Shown: positions 45,364 to 57,779, counted from the stretch's first letter. The stretch is DNA of 64,000 bases from Streptomyces spectabilis (GCF_008704795.1 NZ_CP023690.1:6954501-7018500); one strand, 5' to 3'. Translations and numbers: made by a program. The notes: generated from the letters alone by a model not told the origin.

Positions 45364-45572
45364 CAGCCTTCGCCGTCCCCGATGCGCATGGCGGCGGCGT
45401 ACCGGCCGCTGAGGGCCTTCCGGCGACCGCGGGCAGGTCGCTGACGTGCGCCTGCCGCCTTTCGATCCCTCGCTGCGCACAAGTCTTCGCAGGGCAGCCA
45501 CTTCTTTCCGATAAGGCGTCAATTGCAGCGAGGTAAGCGATCACCCTTTCGTGTGCTTTTCACCAAAGACCT

Positions 45573-45600
45573 CAAGGGACTTGGGGGCCAGGCCGACAAC
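45573..45600 (+). promoter_or_regulatory. sigma-WhiG-type promoter of whiH
   Basis: TCAA (45573-45576) and GCCGACAA (45593-45600) are 16 nt apart, close to the WhiG consensus TAAA-N15-GCCGATAA. The -10 ends 7 nt before GTG 45608, so the transcript would be leaderless or nearly so. Confidence 0.75.
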
Positions 45601-45607
45601 TGAATCC

Positions 45608-46495
45608 GTGAGTACCCTTGCGCACACCATGATGACCACCGCCCGCTCCGCAGACGCCGGCCTCGCCGGCCCGGGCGAACTCGACCGCTACCCCTACGCC
45701 GAGGCCCACGGCGCCGACCGCGTGGTCGCGCCCGCCTGGGACAGCGCCGACCAGGACCTGGCCCGCGTGGGCCGCCGGGCCGCCGGAAGCCGCGGCCGCG
45801 GACTGCACGGCCAACTGGTCCAGCAGCTCGGCCAGATGATCGTCTCCGGGGACCTGGGCGCCGACCGTCCCCTCGTCCCGGAGGAGATCGGCCAGCGGTT
45901 CGAGGTCTCCCGCACCGTCGTCCGCGAATCCCTGCGCGTGCTGGAGGCCAAGGGCCTCGTCAGCGCCCGGCCCAACGTCGGCACGCGCGTGCGCCCGGTC
46001 AGTGACTGGAACCTGCTCGACCCGGACATCATCGAGTGGCGGGCCTTCGGCCCGCAGCGCGACGACCAGCGCCGCGAGCTCAGCGAGCTCCGCTGGACGA
46101 TCGAGCCCCTCGCGGCCCGGCTCGCCGCCGGGCACGGCCGGGAGGAGATCCAGCAGCGCCTCGCCGACATGGTCGAGATCATGCGGCACGCGCTCGGCCA
46201 GGGCGACTCGATCACCTTCGCCCGCGCCGACGCAGAGTTCCACTCGCTGCTCATCCAGGTCGCGGGCAACCGCATGCTGGAGCACCTGTCGGGCATCGTC
46301 TCGGCCGCCCTCCAGGTCTCCGGCGGCCCCGTCACCGGCTGTGACCGCCCCACCGAGGCCTCGCTGGCCCACCACGCCCGGATCGTCGACGGACTCGCCT
46401 CGGGCGACGGAGCCGCCGCCGAGGCCGCCATGCGCCAGCTCCTGACCGTCCACCCGGAGGTGGAGCGGGTCGTGCCGGCTCCTCGCGAGCACTGA
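45608..46495 (+). CDS. whiH: sporulation regulator WhiH (GntR/FadR family)
   Basis: WhiH is an early sporulation regulator in aerial hyphae, needed for septation, and depends on sigma-WhiG. The 295-residue product has a GntR winged HTH (about 75-140: LHGQLVQQLGQMIVSGDLG, LVPEEIGQRFEVSRTVVRESLRVLEAKG) and an all-helical FadR-type effector domain (RWTIEPLAARLAA, FHSLLIQVAGNRMLEHL) whose HxxxH pattern may bind metal or carboxylate. GTG 45608 fits the promoter; ATG 45629 is a possible alternative. It lies directly before hrdB, as I recall for S. coelicolor. Confidence 0.92.
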   Translation: MSTLAHTMMTTARSADAGLAGPGELDRYPYAEAHGADRVVAPAWDSADQDLARVGRRAAGSRGRGLHGQLVQQLGQMIVSGDLGADRPLVPEEIGQRFEVSRTVVRESLRVLEAKGLVSARPNVGTRVRPVSDWNLLDPDIIEWRAFGPQRDDQRRELSELRWTIEPLAARLAAGHGREEIQQRLADMVEIMRHALGQGDSITFARADAEFHSLLIQVAGNRMLEHLSGIVSAALQVSGGPVTGCDRPTEASLAHHARIVDGLASGDGAAAEAAMRQLLTVHPEVERVVPAPREH

Positions 46496-46571
46496 CCGCG
46501 CATCCGCGTCGGCACCGCCGCCGTGCGCGCCGCGCAGCATCGTTTCGCTGCTGCCCCTTCCGCTGACCGCT

Positions 46572-46627
46572 CCCGTGTCGCCGGACTCCCGGGGCCCTGC
46601 CAGGGGCCGGGGGCCCGGCGACACGGG
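46572..46627 (+). terminator. terminator after whiH
   Basis: A perfect 13-bp outer stem (46572-46584 with 46615-46627) encloses a further G+C-rich hairpin. It lies 77 nt past the whiH stop. Confidence 0.7.
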
Positions 46628-46737
46628 CGCAGCAGCCTCGGAGCCGCGGCGCGTCCTCGCCGGGACTGGAGGACGCGCGCACCCGGCATGAGGAAACGTG
46701 TCAGCAGCCACGATGAGACGGGCGTAGTCAAGGGGGG

Positions 46738-47034
46738 ATGGTTGAAGGGGTGACAACTCTTCGCCTGATCCTCGTCGAGTCTGACCGCATCTGGACGTTT
46801 TTAGGCGCTTACGGGGTGTGACTCGGGCCACGTAGATTGGGCGTAACGCTCCTAGAGACAGCGCGATGACCTAAGAGGTGATAGCCGAGGAGGGAATACA
46901 GACGTCGTTCACGGCGCTGTGCAGCTCCACGGTCCCGCCCGCGCCGTCGGCACAATCCCCAGCCGTCGGTCGTCGGCTCCGATCCATGGTGGACGGGGCC
47001 GGAAGCCGTTTTCCAACGTTCCGAGAGGTTGTTC
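46738..47034 (+). promoter_or_regulatory. hrdB promoter and leader region
   Basis: The region is relatively A+T-rich. A TTGAAG (46743-46748) and a TAGATT (46833-46838) are candidate -35 and -10 elements of different promoters. TTACGG 18 bp before TAGATT is the best -35 for the second. The leader of about 190 nt has no small gene I can support. GAGAGG precedes GTG 47035. Confidence 0.4.
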
Positions 47035-48567
<1,533 letters not shown>

Positions 48568-48612
48568 GTCCCGCCCCCTGGGCCAGCCCCAGGGTCGCGT
48601 CACAGCGCCACC

Positions 48613-48659
48613 GAAAGGCCCGGATTCCTTCCCCGCGCGGGAGGGGCTCCGGGTCTTTC
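48613..48659 (+). terminator. terminator after hrdB
   Basis: GAAAGGCCCGGA (48613-48624) pairs with TCCGGGTCTTTC (48648-48659), with one G-U pair and further pairing inside. It lies 46 nt after the stop and ends in a short T-rich tail. Confidence 0.8.
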
Positions 48660-48704
48660 GTGTGTTCGCGTGGCAAAGGCGTGCGGCGCGCGCGGCGATA
48701 GTTG

Positions 48705-48733
48705 ACTCTGGGTACGCGATGGCAACCCAGAGT
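48705..48733 (+). promoter_or_regulatory. inverted repeat between -35-like box and RBS of the trypsin gene
   Basis: ACTCTGGGT (48705-48713) and ACCCAGAGT (48725-48733) are perfect 9-bp arms. The left arm overlaps TTGACT (48702-48707); the right arm abuts GAGGAG before ATG 48745. It could be an operator or an RNA hairpin. Confidence 0.55.
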
Positions 48734-48744
48734 GAGGAGATCGC

Positions 48745-49575
48745 ATGCGTCGTCCCTTCGCCCGAGCGCTGGTGGGAACGCTGACCCTGGGGGCCGCGGT
48801 GGCCACCCTGCCGCTGGCCTCCCCGCCTCCGGTGGCAGCCGACAGCGTGGTCGTCGGAGGCACACCCGCGCGGGTGGCGGACAGCCCATGGGCGGTGGCG
48901 CTCGCCAGTCGTGACCAGTTCGGGGGTACGCGCTCGGGCCAGTTCTGCGGCGGCGTCGTGATCGGACCGTCGACGGTCCTGACTGCGGCCCACTGCATGG
49001 GCGAAGAAGTGCTCGGGGTGCCCCTCCGTGAGATGCGGGACCTCAGGGTCATCGTGGGCCGTGAGGACCTGGACACCCATGCGGGGAGTGAGGTTCCGGT
49101 ACGCGACGTGTGGGTCAATCCCGAGTACGACGCCTACACGAACGCAGGTGACGTCGCGGTCCTCACCTTGTCCAAGCCGCTTACGAAGGCTCAGGCGATC
49201 CCCATGGCGCGGGACGGGGACGCCGCGTACGAGTCCGGTACGGGCGCCGCCGTGTACGGCTGGGGCGACACGACGGGGATGGGGCACTACGCGCGCACGC
49301 TGCGTTCCGCGCGCGTGACGGTGCTGTCGGACGCGGTGTGCGAGCAGGCCTACCGGGGCAGTGCCGACGGGACGTACACACGGTCATCGATGCTGTGCGC
49401 GGGCGAATCACAGGGCGGCCGGGACGCCTGTCAGGGCGACAGCGGCGGTCCGCTGGTCGCTCACGGGCGGCTCATCGGCTTGGTGTCGTGGGGAAGTGGA
49501 TGCGGCCGGGCAGACAGTCCAGGGGTCTATACGCGCGTCTCGGACGTGGCCCGGGTGGTGCAGCGGTACGTGTAG
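48745..49575 (+). CDS. secreted trypsin-like serine protease (S1A)
   Basis: A 276-residue exported protease. The signal peptide is [19 protein letters not shown]... with an Ala-rich cleavage region near 30-32 (VAADS). A short propeptide leads to mature [14 protein letters not shown]. The triad is His in LTAAHC, Asp in NAGDVAVL and Ser in GDSGGP. The Asp six residues before the Ser (in [10 protein letters not shown]) is the trypsin S1 residue, so cleavage after Arg/Lys is expected. Cys pairs typical of S1 are present. GAGGAG precedes ATG 48745. Such enzymes in Streptomyces act in mycelium degradation and are often opposed by SSI-type inhibitors. Confidence 0.92.
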   Translation: MRRPFARALVGTLTLGAAVATLPLASPPPVAADSVVVGGTPARVADSPWAVALASRDQFGGTRSGQFCGGVVIGPSTVLTAAHCMGEEVLGVPLREMRDLRVIVGREDLDTHAGSEVPVRDVWVNPEYDAYTNAGDVAVLTLSKPLTKAQAIPMARDGDAAYESGTGAAVYGWGDTTGMGHYARTLRSARVTVLSDAVCEQAYRGSADGTYTRSSMLCAGESQGGRDACQGDSGGPLVAHGRLIGLVSWGSGCGRADSPGVYTRVSDVARVVQRYV

Positions 49576-49830
49576 GGCCTGCGGTGGGCCGGAACCGGAT
49601 GCTCGGGGCTGCGATCTACATCGGCCCTTGAACGGCGGCCCGAGAAGGCCTGTGGCGGCCCCTGAGGGCTCGCGGGCGGGTCTGGTGGGCTCAGGCGCCG
49701 CAAGCGCCCTGGAGGCCGCAAGGGAACGCTTTACGGCTCCTGACGGCCTCGTGCTGGGCCCTGCGCGACGCTGAAGGCCCGTATCGACGGGCCGGGCGGA
49801 TCGGCTCGGCAGGGCTCCGGGAACGAGAGC

Positions 49831-49865
49831 GGGCGGCTGCCCCTGGGTCACAGGGGGAGCCGCCC
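49831..49865. terminator. terminator between converging trypsin and zinc-ribbon genes
   Basis: A 15-bp stem (49831-49845 with 49851-49865) with one mismatch lies 46 nt below the minus-strand stop and can serve both genes. The rest of 49576-49830 holds nothing I can support. Confidence 0.7.
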
Positions 49866-49911
49866 GTGCCGGTCTGGTGGTCCGGCGCTCGCTCGTCGTG
49901 GGTGCGAGGCG

Positions 49912-50145
49912 TCAGCGTTCCTCTTCGGTCGCGTTGGCCGCCGGCACAGCCGTCAGGCGCTCCGTCTCGTCCTGTATCTCGGCGGCGATCTTCTTGAGTT
50001 CCGGCTCGAACTTGCGACCGTGGTGGGCGCAGAAGAGCAGTTCACCGCCGCTCAACAGGACGACGCGCAGGTATGCCTGGGCGCCGCAGCGGTCGCAGCG
50101 GTCAGCGGCCGTCAGGGGGCTCGCGGGGGTCAGAACAGTAGTCAC
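49912..50145 (-). CDS. small zinc-ribbon protein (DUF7455-like)
   Basis: A 77-residue protein with CDRCGAQAYL and CAHHGRKFEP, giving Cys-x2-Cys and Cys-x2-His as a probable zinc site, and a charged helical C-terminus. GTG 50145 is preceded by AGAAGAGG. This protein is widespread in actinobacteria next to a gyrB/parE gene. The role is unknown; binding to nucleic acid or to topoisomerase is a guess from context. Confidence 0.8.
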   Translation of the reverse strand: MTTVLTPASPLTAADRCDRCGAQAYLRVVLLSGGELLFCAHHGRKFEPELKKIAAEIQDETERLTAVPAANATEEER

Positions 50146-50437
50146 GTCGCCTCTTCTCTAGCTCGACGAGCTGTCGTACCAGGGTCAACATCCAACCAGC
50201 CCGAAAACGTTCCCGCTCGTGGCTTTTCCCCGAACTTTTCTTTCGAGGAGGCTGTCTGCTGCCGGTTGGCGGCGAATGTGCCGTATTGCGTGTCTTACGT
50301 GTCGTACGGTTTCGCGCTGTCTGTCAGGTCAGGTCCTCAGCCGGCTGGCTTGCCGGTTGTTCATGAGGACGTGCCCGGAGCCTAAATGGTTCATGCCTGG
50401 AAGGGAACGTGACGTGCGCTTCACTCCATCGAGGGAT

Positions 50438-50451
50438 CGAACACGCGTACG
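50438..50451 (+). promoter_or_regulatory. SOS-like box upstream of parE
   Basis: CGAACACGCGTACG matches the LexA consensus CGAACRNRYGTTYG at all but one position (A for T). TAGTCT at 50461-50466 could be the -10, putting this site at the -35. TCTGGACT is repeated at 50454 and 50464. Confidence 0.45.
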
Positions 50452-50598
50452 CTTCTGGACTAGTCTGGACTTGGTGCGGGTTGACTTGAGGGTGGCGTGA
50501 CAACGGCTCTACCAGGCCTCGGTACCCTCTCACCGGCAGTAGAAGCCGAGCCCTTACCCCCAAGGGCCTCCCTTGAAATTCAGCGAGGAGCGAACCGC

Positions 50599-52722
<2,124 letters not shown>

Positions 52723-52727
52723 GCATG

Positions 52728-52781
52728 CCCCGGTAGCCCCGGTAGCCCCGGTAGCCCCGGTAGCGTCGGTAGCGCCGGTAG
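52728..52781 (+). repeat. six tandem 9-bp units after parE
   Basis: Four perfect CCCCGGTAG units (52728-52763) are followed by CGTCGGTAG and CGCCGGTAG. The array begins 5 bp after the parE stop and is a small minisatellite; its length probably varies between strains. Confidence 0.9.
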
Positions 52782-52878
52782 CCCGTCGCGGCGCGCGGCG
52801 GGTGTGGGGCGGGGCTTGTCAGCCGACTCGTGGGCAGTTCGGCTGGGTCGTCGCCCGCCTGCCGACTCGCCACGTCGG

Positions 52879-52904
52879 GCGCCTCCACCCTCGGGTGGAG
52901 GCGC
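52879..52904 (+). terminator. terminator after parE
   Basis: GCGCCTCCACCC and GGGTGGAGGCGC form a near-perfect hairpin with a tight CTCG loop, then TTCG. It is 157 nt past the parE stop and 115 nt before the next gene. Confidence 0.75.
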
Positions 52905-53018
52905 TTCGTCCACCCAAGATCCACCCCTGCTCCGATCCCCCGGCCAGACCGAATCCGTAACGTCGATGGCGTCGTACTTCTCGTACTTCATCGTCCGCGC
53001 ACGCCATCGGAGGCCGTG

Positions 53019-53507
53019 ATGCCCGGGTTCGCCCAAGCGCTGCTGATCCTCGCAGTCATTGCGCTGGTCGTCATACGCCAGATGAAGCCGCAGCGACTCA
53101 CAGACGCCCGACGCTGGTGGCTGGTGCCCGCCGTGCTCGCGTACTGCGGCCTGCGGGAATCGGGCCTCCTCGACCCCGGCCGCCGGGTGGAGTCGCTCGC
53201 GCTGCTCGGTGGTGAGCTGCTCATAGGCCTGCTGATGGGTGTCGCTTGGGCACGCACCAGCCATGTCTGGGCCGAGCAGGACGGGTCTGTGTGGAGCCGC
53301 GGCACCAAGGCCACAGCCGTGGTGTGGATCGTCGGCATAGCCTCACGGCTCGGGCTCATGGGGATAGGTCTGCTCATCGGCATCCACCAGGGCACCGGTG
53401 CGCTGCTCCTCGCCCTCGCGGCAACCCTGTTGGTACGCGCGGGCCTCCTGGAGCTGCGGGCCCACACCCTCCGCACAGGCCCGGCGCTCACCGGCGCCGT
53501 ACGGTGA
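53019..53507 (+). CDS. membrane protein, DUF1453-like
   Basis: A 162-residue integral membrane protein with about four hydrophobic helices (LLILAVIALVVI; WLVPAVLAYCGL; LLGGELLIGLLMGVAW; VVWIVGIASRLGLMGIGLLIG; ALLLALAATLLV). Conserved charged residues are R-Q-M-K-P-Q-R after TM1. ATG 53019 follows CGGAGG. It lies 32 bp before the sensor-kinase gene and probably belongs to the same unit, a common arrangement of unknown meaning. Confidence 0.75.
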   Translation: MPGFAQALLILAVIALVVIRQMKPQRLTDARRWWLVPAVLAYCGLRESGLLDPGRRVESLALLGGELLIGLLMGVAWARTSHVWAEQDGSVWSRGTKATAVVWIVGIASRLGLMGIGLLIGIHQGTGALLLALAATLLVRAGLLELRAHTLRTGPALTGAVR

Positions 53508-53539
53508 CGAGCTGGCCGCATCGACGGGAAGGAGCGGGC

Positions 53540-54688
53540 GTGACGCGAGACATCTGGACGCGCTGGCCCGCGCGGGAGGCGCTTACACAAGAGGATCTGA
53601 CGCGGCCTCGCCGGTTGCTGATCTGGGGCGTGCGCGCGGTGTTCATCGGCATGCTGCTGTGGAGCGCCTTCGCACGGAAGGAGATCCCCGGCTGGGGACT
53701 CGCACTCGCGGTGCTCGTGATCGTTCTCTGCGCGGGGGCGGCGGCGTGGTTCCTCCACACCACGCTTGAGCGGCGACTGTGGCCGTCTCTGATGGCGTGG
53801 GGCGTGCTGCTGGTCGCGGGCGCGGCGGCACAGGGGACCGGGTTCGAGACGCCGGCGGCCGTGCTGTGGTGTGCCTGCGCGATGATGGCGCTGGAGCGAC
53901 TGCCCCTGGCCATAGCGGTGATCGCCGCGCTGACGTCCCTGGGGGCGTTCGCCGTGGTGAACGAGGACCCTTGGCCGACCACGGCGGCCGTCACCGTGGG
54001 ACTCGGTCTCGCCGGGTATGTCCTGCGGCTCGATGCCGAGGCGAGGGGCAACGCGCAGCGGCTACTCGCACAGGAGCGGGCCGCGCGGGCCGCCGAGGCG
54101 GAGTCGGCGGCCTTGGGGGAGCGCGCGCGTATCGCCCGGGAGATCCACGACGTGCTGGCGCACAGCCTCTCCGCTCAGCTGGTCCATCTAGAGGCGGCCC
54201 GGCTGCTGATCGAGCGGGACGCGGACCGGGATCAGGTTCTGGGCCGGGTCGTGGCGGCGCGGGCGATGGCCGCCGAGGGGCTCGCCGAGACACGTCAGGC
54301 ACTGTCGGCGCTGCGCGGGGAGATGACCCCGGTCGAGGACTTCCTGCGGGAGCTCGCCCGGGAGGACGGTGCCTCCGTCGCGGTCTCCGGGGAGCGGCGG
54401 GCCCTCCCCGCGGAGTCCTCACAGGCGGTGCGAAGGGTGGCGCAGGAAGCGATGACGAACGTACGGAAGCACGCGCCGGGGGCGAAGGTCACCGTGTGCT
54501 TCGAGTATGGAGAGAGGGAGGTCATGCTGGACGTGACCGATTCCGGGGGAGCGCCGGGGGAATTCGCGGCATCGGGAGCCGGGTACGGTCTGCTGGGAAT
54601 GCGTGAGCGTGCCGAGCTGCTCGGCGGCTCGCTGGAGGCGGGGCCGGAGGACAAGGGCTTTGCCGTGAGGCTGAGGGTGCCGGGATGA
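53540..54688 (+). CDS. sensor histidine kinase (NarL-type partner, HisKA_3)
   Basis: A 382-residue sensor kinase. Four or five hydrophobic segments (about 25-160) form the input region without a large extracellular domain. A short coiled coil follows, then the dimerisation/phosphoacceptor motif ERARIAREIHDVLAHSLS with the His. The HATPase has AVRRVAQEAMTNVRKHA (N box), DVTDSGG (G1) and GYGLLGMRERAELLGG (G2). GTG 53540 is preceded by GGAGCG. The stop overlaps the regulator's start as ATGA, so the two are coupled. The signal is unknown. Confidence 0.92.
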   Translation: MTRDIWTRWPAREALTQEDLTRPRRLLIWGVRAVFIGMLLWSAFARKEIPGWGLALAVLVIVLCAGAAAWFLHTTLERRLWPSLMAWGVLLVAGAAAQGTGFETPAAVLWCACAMMALERLPLAIAVIAALTSLGAFAVVNEDPWPTTAAVTVGLGLAGYVLRLDAEARGNAQRLLAQERAARAAEAESAALGERARIAREIHDVLAHSLSAQLVHLEAARLLIERDADRDQVLGRVVAARAMAAEGLAETRQALSALRGEMTPVEDFLRELAREDGASVAVSGERRALPAESSQAVRRVAQEAMTNVRKHAPGAKVTVCFEYGEREVMLDVTDSGGAPGEFAASGAGYGLLGMRERAELLGGSLEAGPEDKGFAVRLRVPG

Positions 54689-55548
54689 CAGGGGACGACG
54701 GGCGCCGCGACGGTGCTTCCGTGGCTGGTGCTGGTGCTGGTGCTGGTGCTGGTGCTGGGTCGGGCGCCGGGGCTGGAGTCAAGGCGTGGACAAGTGGTGC
54801 TTCTGAGGCGGCCGTTGGTGCCGGGGCAGGTGCAGGGGCGGCGCGGTCGCTGGGGCAGGGGGCTGTGAGAGAAGGCAAGGCGCCCGCGCGCGTGGTCGTT
54901 GTCGATGACCAGACCGTGGTACGTGAGGGCATCGTGATGCTCCTGGGGCTGTTGCCGGGCGTCGAAGTCGTCGGGTCCGGCGGTGACGGCGAGGAAGCGG
55001 TGCGGCTCGTGGGTGAACTCTCGCCGGACGTCGTGCTGATGGACCTGCGCATGCCGCGCTGCGACGGGGCGGAGGCCACCCGCCGGATCCGTGCCGAGTA
55101 TCCGGGCACGCAGGTGGTGGTGCTCACCACGTACGCCGACGACGAGTCGCTGTTTCCCGCGCTCAAGGCAGGGGCGCGGGGATATCTCACCAAGGACGCG
55201 GGTGGTGAGGAGATCGTGCGGGCCATCGAGGACGTGCTCTCGGGGCAGGCCGGGCTTTCACCGCAGATCCAACGGCGGCTTCTGGAGCGGCTTTCGGAGC
55301 CGGAGACACCTGTGCGGCCGGTGCAGCCGCCGGACGGACTGACGCTGCGCGAGACGGAGGTGGTCGGGCTGATCGCGGAGGGGCTGACGAATCAGGAGAT
55401 CGCGCGGGCGTTGCAGGTCTCCACGGCCACAGTGAAGACCCACATCAACAACCTCTTCGCCAAGGCGGGCCTCAAGGACCGTGCGCAAGCGGTGCGTTAT
55501 GCCTATCGGCACGGTCTCGCGCAGCCGCCGGGGAGTAGCCGCAGGTGA
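54685..55548 (+). CDS. NarL/LuxR-type response regulator
   Basis: A 287-residue regulator paired with the kinase upstream. The receiver domain (from about 68: ARVVVVDDQTVVREG) has the phosphoacceptor Asp in DVVLMDLRMP, Thr in VVLTTY and Lys in LTKDAGG. The LuxR HTH is near the end (LTLRETEVVGLIAEGLTNQEIARALQVSTATVKTHI). The first 60 residues are Gly/Ala-rich, partly coded by five tandem GGTGCT units (54727-54756). GTG 54865, with AGGGGG upstream, would give the usual length and may be the true start. Confidence 0.88.
   Translation: MTGDDGRRDGASVAGAGAGAGAGAGSGAGAGVKAWTSGASEAAVGAGAGAGAARSLGQGAVREGKAPARVVVVDDQTVVREGIVMLLGLLPGVEVVGSGGDGEEAVRLVGELSPDVVLMDLRMPRCDGAEATRRIRAEYPGTQVVVLTTYADDESLFPALKAGARGYLTKDAGGEEIVRAIEDVLSGQAGLSPQIQRRLLERLSEPETPVRPVQPPDGLTLRETEVVGLIAEGLTNQEIARALQVSTATVKTHINNLFAKAGLKDRAQAVRYAYRHGLAQPPGSSRR
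54727..54756 (+). repeat. five perfect GGTGCT hexanucleotide repeats
   Basis: They code Gly-Ala repeats in the N-terminal extension of the response regulator. Six-base units preserve the frame, so copy-number changes would only alter tail length. Confidence 0.9.
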
Positions 55549-55660
55549 GGATCTCCGTCACCTGATGGGGTGAAGAGCGGGGAGAGAAGAGGGACGGATC
55601 TTCCTGTTCTGCCCATCCTTGGGCTCGCGGCCGAACATGGCTGCGGACAAGGAGAGTTCG

Positions 55661-56158
55661 GTGGAGAAGGACGACGGCCGCGATGCCGGGCGGGACAGGC
55701 CCGGTGACCTGAAGGATCCGTGGTACGACGAGCTCGCCGCAGGCTGGGGCGAGCTGGACGGCACGGGCACACCGACGCCCACGGATCCAGCCGCCGCGCC
55801 GCGGCGGCACGGGAGCGCGGCCGACATCTACCTGGAGGTGCAGGCGAGCGCGGCGTTCCAGGAGGTCCGCCGCCGCTACCGGAGGTTCGTGGTCCCGGCG
55901 GTGATCGCCTTCTTCACCTGGTACGTGGCGTATGTCGTGACGGCGACGACGGCGCCGGGGCTGATGGCGCGGCCCGTCGCCGGAGCGGTGAATGTGGCGA
56001 TGGTGGCGGGACTCGGGCAGTTCCTCACGACGTTCCTGCTGACCTGGGCGTATGCCCGGCATGCGCGGCTGCGGCGGGACCGTCCGGCGCTGGATCTGCG
56101 CTGGGCCGTGTTCGAGCAGAACAGGGAGCGGGAGCTGAGGCAGGGGGCGGAGCGGTGA
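55661..56158 (+). CDS. DUF485 membrane protein, symporter partner
   Basis: A 165-residue protein with a hydrophilic, acidic N-terminus (about 75 residues), then two transmembrane helices (FVVPAVIAFFTWYVAYVVTA; AGLGQFLTTFLLTWAYA) and a basic C-terminal end. DUF485 proteins are regularly encoded right before ActP-type cation/acetate symporters. GTG 55661 has AAGGAGAG six nt upstream and is preferred over ATG 55637 and a TTG before it. The stop overlaps the symporter's start. Confidence 0.85.
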   Translation: MEKDDGRDAGRDRPGDLKDPWYDELAAGWGELDGTGTPTPTDPAAAPRRHGSAADIYLEVQASAAFQEVRRRYRRFVVPAVIAFFTWYVAYVVTATTAPGLMARPVAGAVNVAMVAGLGQFLTTFLLTWAYARHARLRRDRPALDLRWAVFEQNRERELRQGAER

Positions 56159-57744
56159 CCGGTGACCATCAGACGCTGGCGCTCGTCCTGTTCGGCGTGT
56201 TCGTGGCGATCACGCTCGGGATCACGACGTATGTGAGCCGTAACAGGCATGGCTCGGCTGAGGAGTTCTATGCGGGCGGGCGGTTGTTCTCGCCCATGGA
56301 GAATGGTTTTGCCATCGCGGGCGATTACATGTCGGCTGCCTCGTTCCTCGGCATTTCCGGGCTGATCGCGCTGTACGGGTATGACGGTCTGCTCTATTCG
56401 GTGGGCTTTCTCGTCGCATGGCTGGTCGTGTTGTTCCTCGTGGCGGAACTGGTGCGCAACTGCGGCAGGTTCACGCTCGCCGACGTCGTCGCGGCACGGA
56501 TGCGGGAGCGGCCGGTGCGCATCGCCGCGGGCACGTCGTCGGTGACCGTGTCCGTGCTCTATCTCGTGGCGCAGATGGTGGGTGCGGGTTCGCTGGTCGC
56601 GCTGCTGCTCGGGGAGACGAGCGCGGCCGCCCGGACGTGGGCGGTGATCGGTGTGGGCGCGCTCATGGTCATCTATGTGTCGCTGGGCGGGATGCGGGCC
56701 ACCACGTGGATCCAGATCGTCAAGGCGGTGCTGTTGATGGGCGGTGCGATCGCGTTGACCGTGCTCGTCCTGATGCGGTTCCACGGCGACTTCGATCAGT
56801 TGTTGCGTACGGCGGCCGACCGCAGTGGGCATGGAAGCGACTTCCTGGCGCCGGGGCTGAAGTACGGCGGGGACTGGACGGCGCGGCTGGACTTCATCAG
56901 CCTGGGGCTCGCCCTGGTGCTCGGCACGGCCGGGCTTCCGCACATCCTCTCGCGCTTCTACACGGTGCCGACCGCGCGGGCCGCCCGTCGCTCCGTGGTC
57001 TGGTCCATCGGCTTGATCGGCAGCTTCTATCTGATGACGATCGTGCTCGGCTTCGGGGCGGCGGCGATCGTCGGCTCCGACGCGGTACGCGGGTCGAACG
57101 CGGCGGGCAATACGGCGGTGCCTCTGCTGGCGCTCGATCTGGGCGGGGGCGCGGATTCCACGGGAGGAACGGTTCTCTTCGCGGTGGTCGCCGCCGTGGC
57201 GTTCGCGACGATCCTCGCCGTGGTCGCGGGGATCACGCTCGCCTCCTCGGCGTCGGTGGCCCACGACCTCTACGCGTCCCTGCGGCGGGGGAGCAAGCAG
57301 CGCAGCGAGGTGGCGGTGGCGCGGGTCGCCGCCGCCGGGATCGGGGTCGTCGCGATCGGGCTCGGTCTGCTCGCCCGCGATCTCAACGTCGCGTTCCTGG
57401 TGGGGCTCGCCTTCGCGGTGGCCGCGTCCGCGAACCTGCCGGTGCTGCTGTACTCGCTGTTCTGGCGGGAGTTCACCACGCGGGGCGCCGTGTGGTCGGT
57501 GTACGGCGGGCTGCTGCCCGCGCTGGTGCTCGTCGTGCTGTCGCCGGTGGTGTCCGGGAGCCCGGACTCGCTGTTCCCCGGAGTGGACTTCCAGTACTTC
57601 CCGCTGGACAACCCGGGGCTCGTCTCGATCCCGCTGGGCTTCCTCGCGGGCTGGCTCGGGACGGTCACGTCGGCGGACCGGGCGGACGAGGCCAAGCACG
57701 CGGAGACGGAGGTGCGTTCACTGACCGGGGCGGGTGCCGTGTAA
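56155..57744 (+). CDS. sodium:solute symporter, ActP/MctC-like (acetate/monocarboxylate)
   Basis: A 529-residue SSS-family transporter with about 13 hydrophobic segments. The early motif GSAEEFYAGGRLFSPMENGFAIAGDYMSAASFLG is typical of ActP (acetate) and MctC (pyruvate/lactate/propionate). The residues near GTAGLPHILSRFYTVP also match. GTG 56155 overlaps the preceding TGA. A DUF485 partner upstream and a CitA-like sensor downstream suggest uptake of short carboxylates, but substrate cannot be fixed by eye. Confidence 0.9.
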   Translation: MTGDHQTLALVLFGVFVAITLGITTYVSRNRHGSAEEFYAGGRLFSPMENGFAIAGDYMSAASFLGISGLIALYGYDGLLYSVGFLVAWLVVLFLVAELVRNCGRFTLADVVAARMRERPVRIAAGTSSVTVSVLYLVAQMVGAGSLVALLLGETSAAARTWAVIGVGALMVIYVSLGGMRATTWIQIVKAVLLMGGAIALTVLVLMRFHGDFDQLLRTAADRSGHGSDFLAPGLKYGGDWTARLDFISLGLALVLGTAGLPHILSRFYTVPTARAARRSVVWSIGLIGSFYLMTIVLGFGAAAIVGSDAVRGSNAAGNTAVPLLALDLGGGADSTGGTVLFAVVAAVAFATILAVVAGITLASSASVAHDLYASLRRGSKQRSEVAVARVAAAGIGVVAIGLGLLARDLNVAFLVGLAFAVAASANLPVLLYSLFWREFTTRGAVWSVYGGLLPALVLVVLSPVVSGSPDSLFPGVDFQYFPLDNPGLVSIPLGFLAGWLGTVTSADRADEAKHAETEVRSLTGAGAV

Positions 57745-57779
57745 TCGGCCTCGACCCGCGGGACGCCACGCCGGGTGGG

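Noticed and set aside
46496..47034. Small gene between whiH and hrdB
   Set aside because: Short frames lack RBS and codon bias; the region holds a terminator and the hrdB leader.
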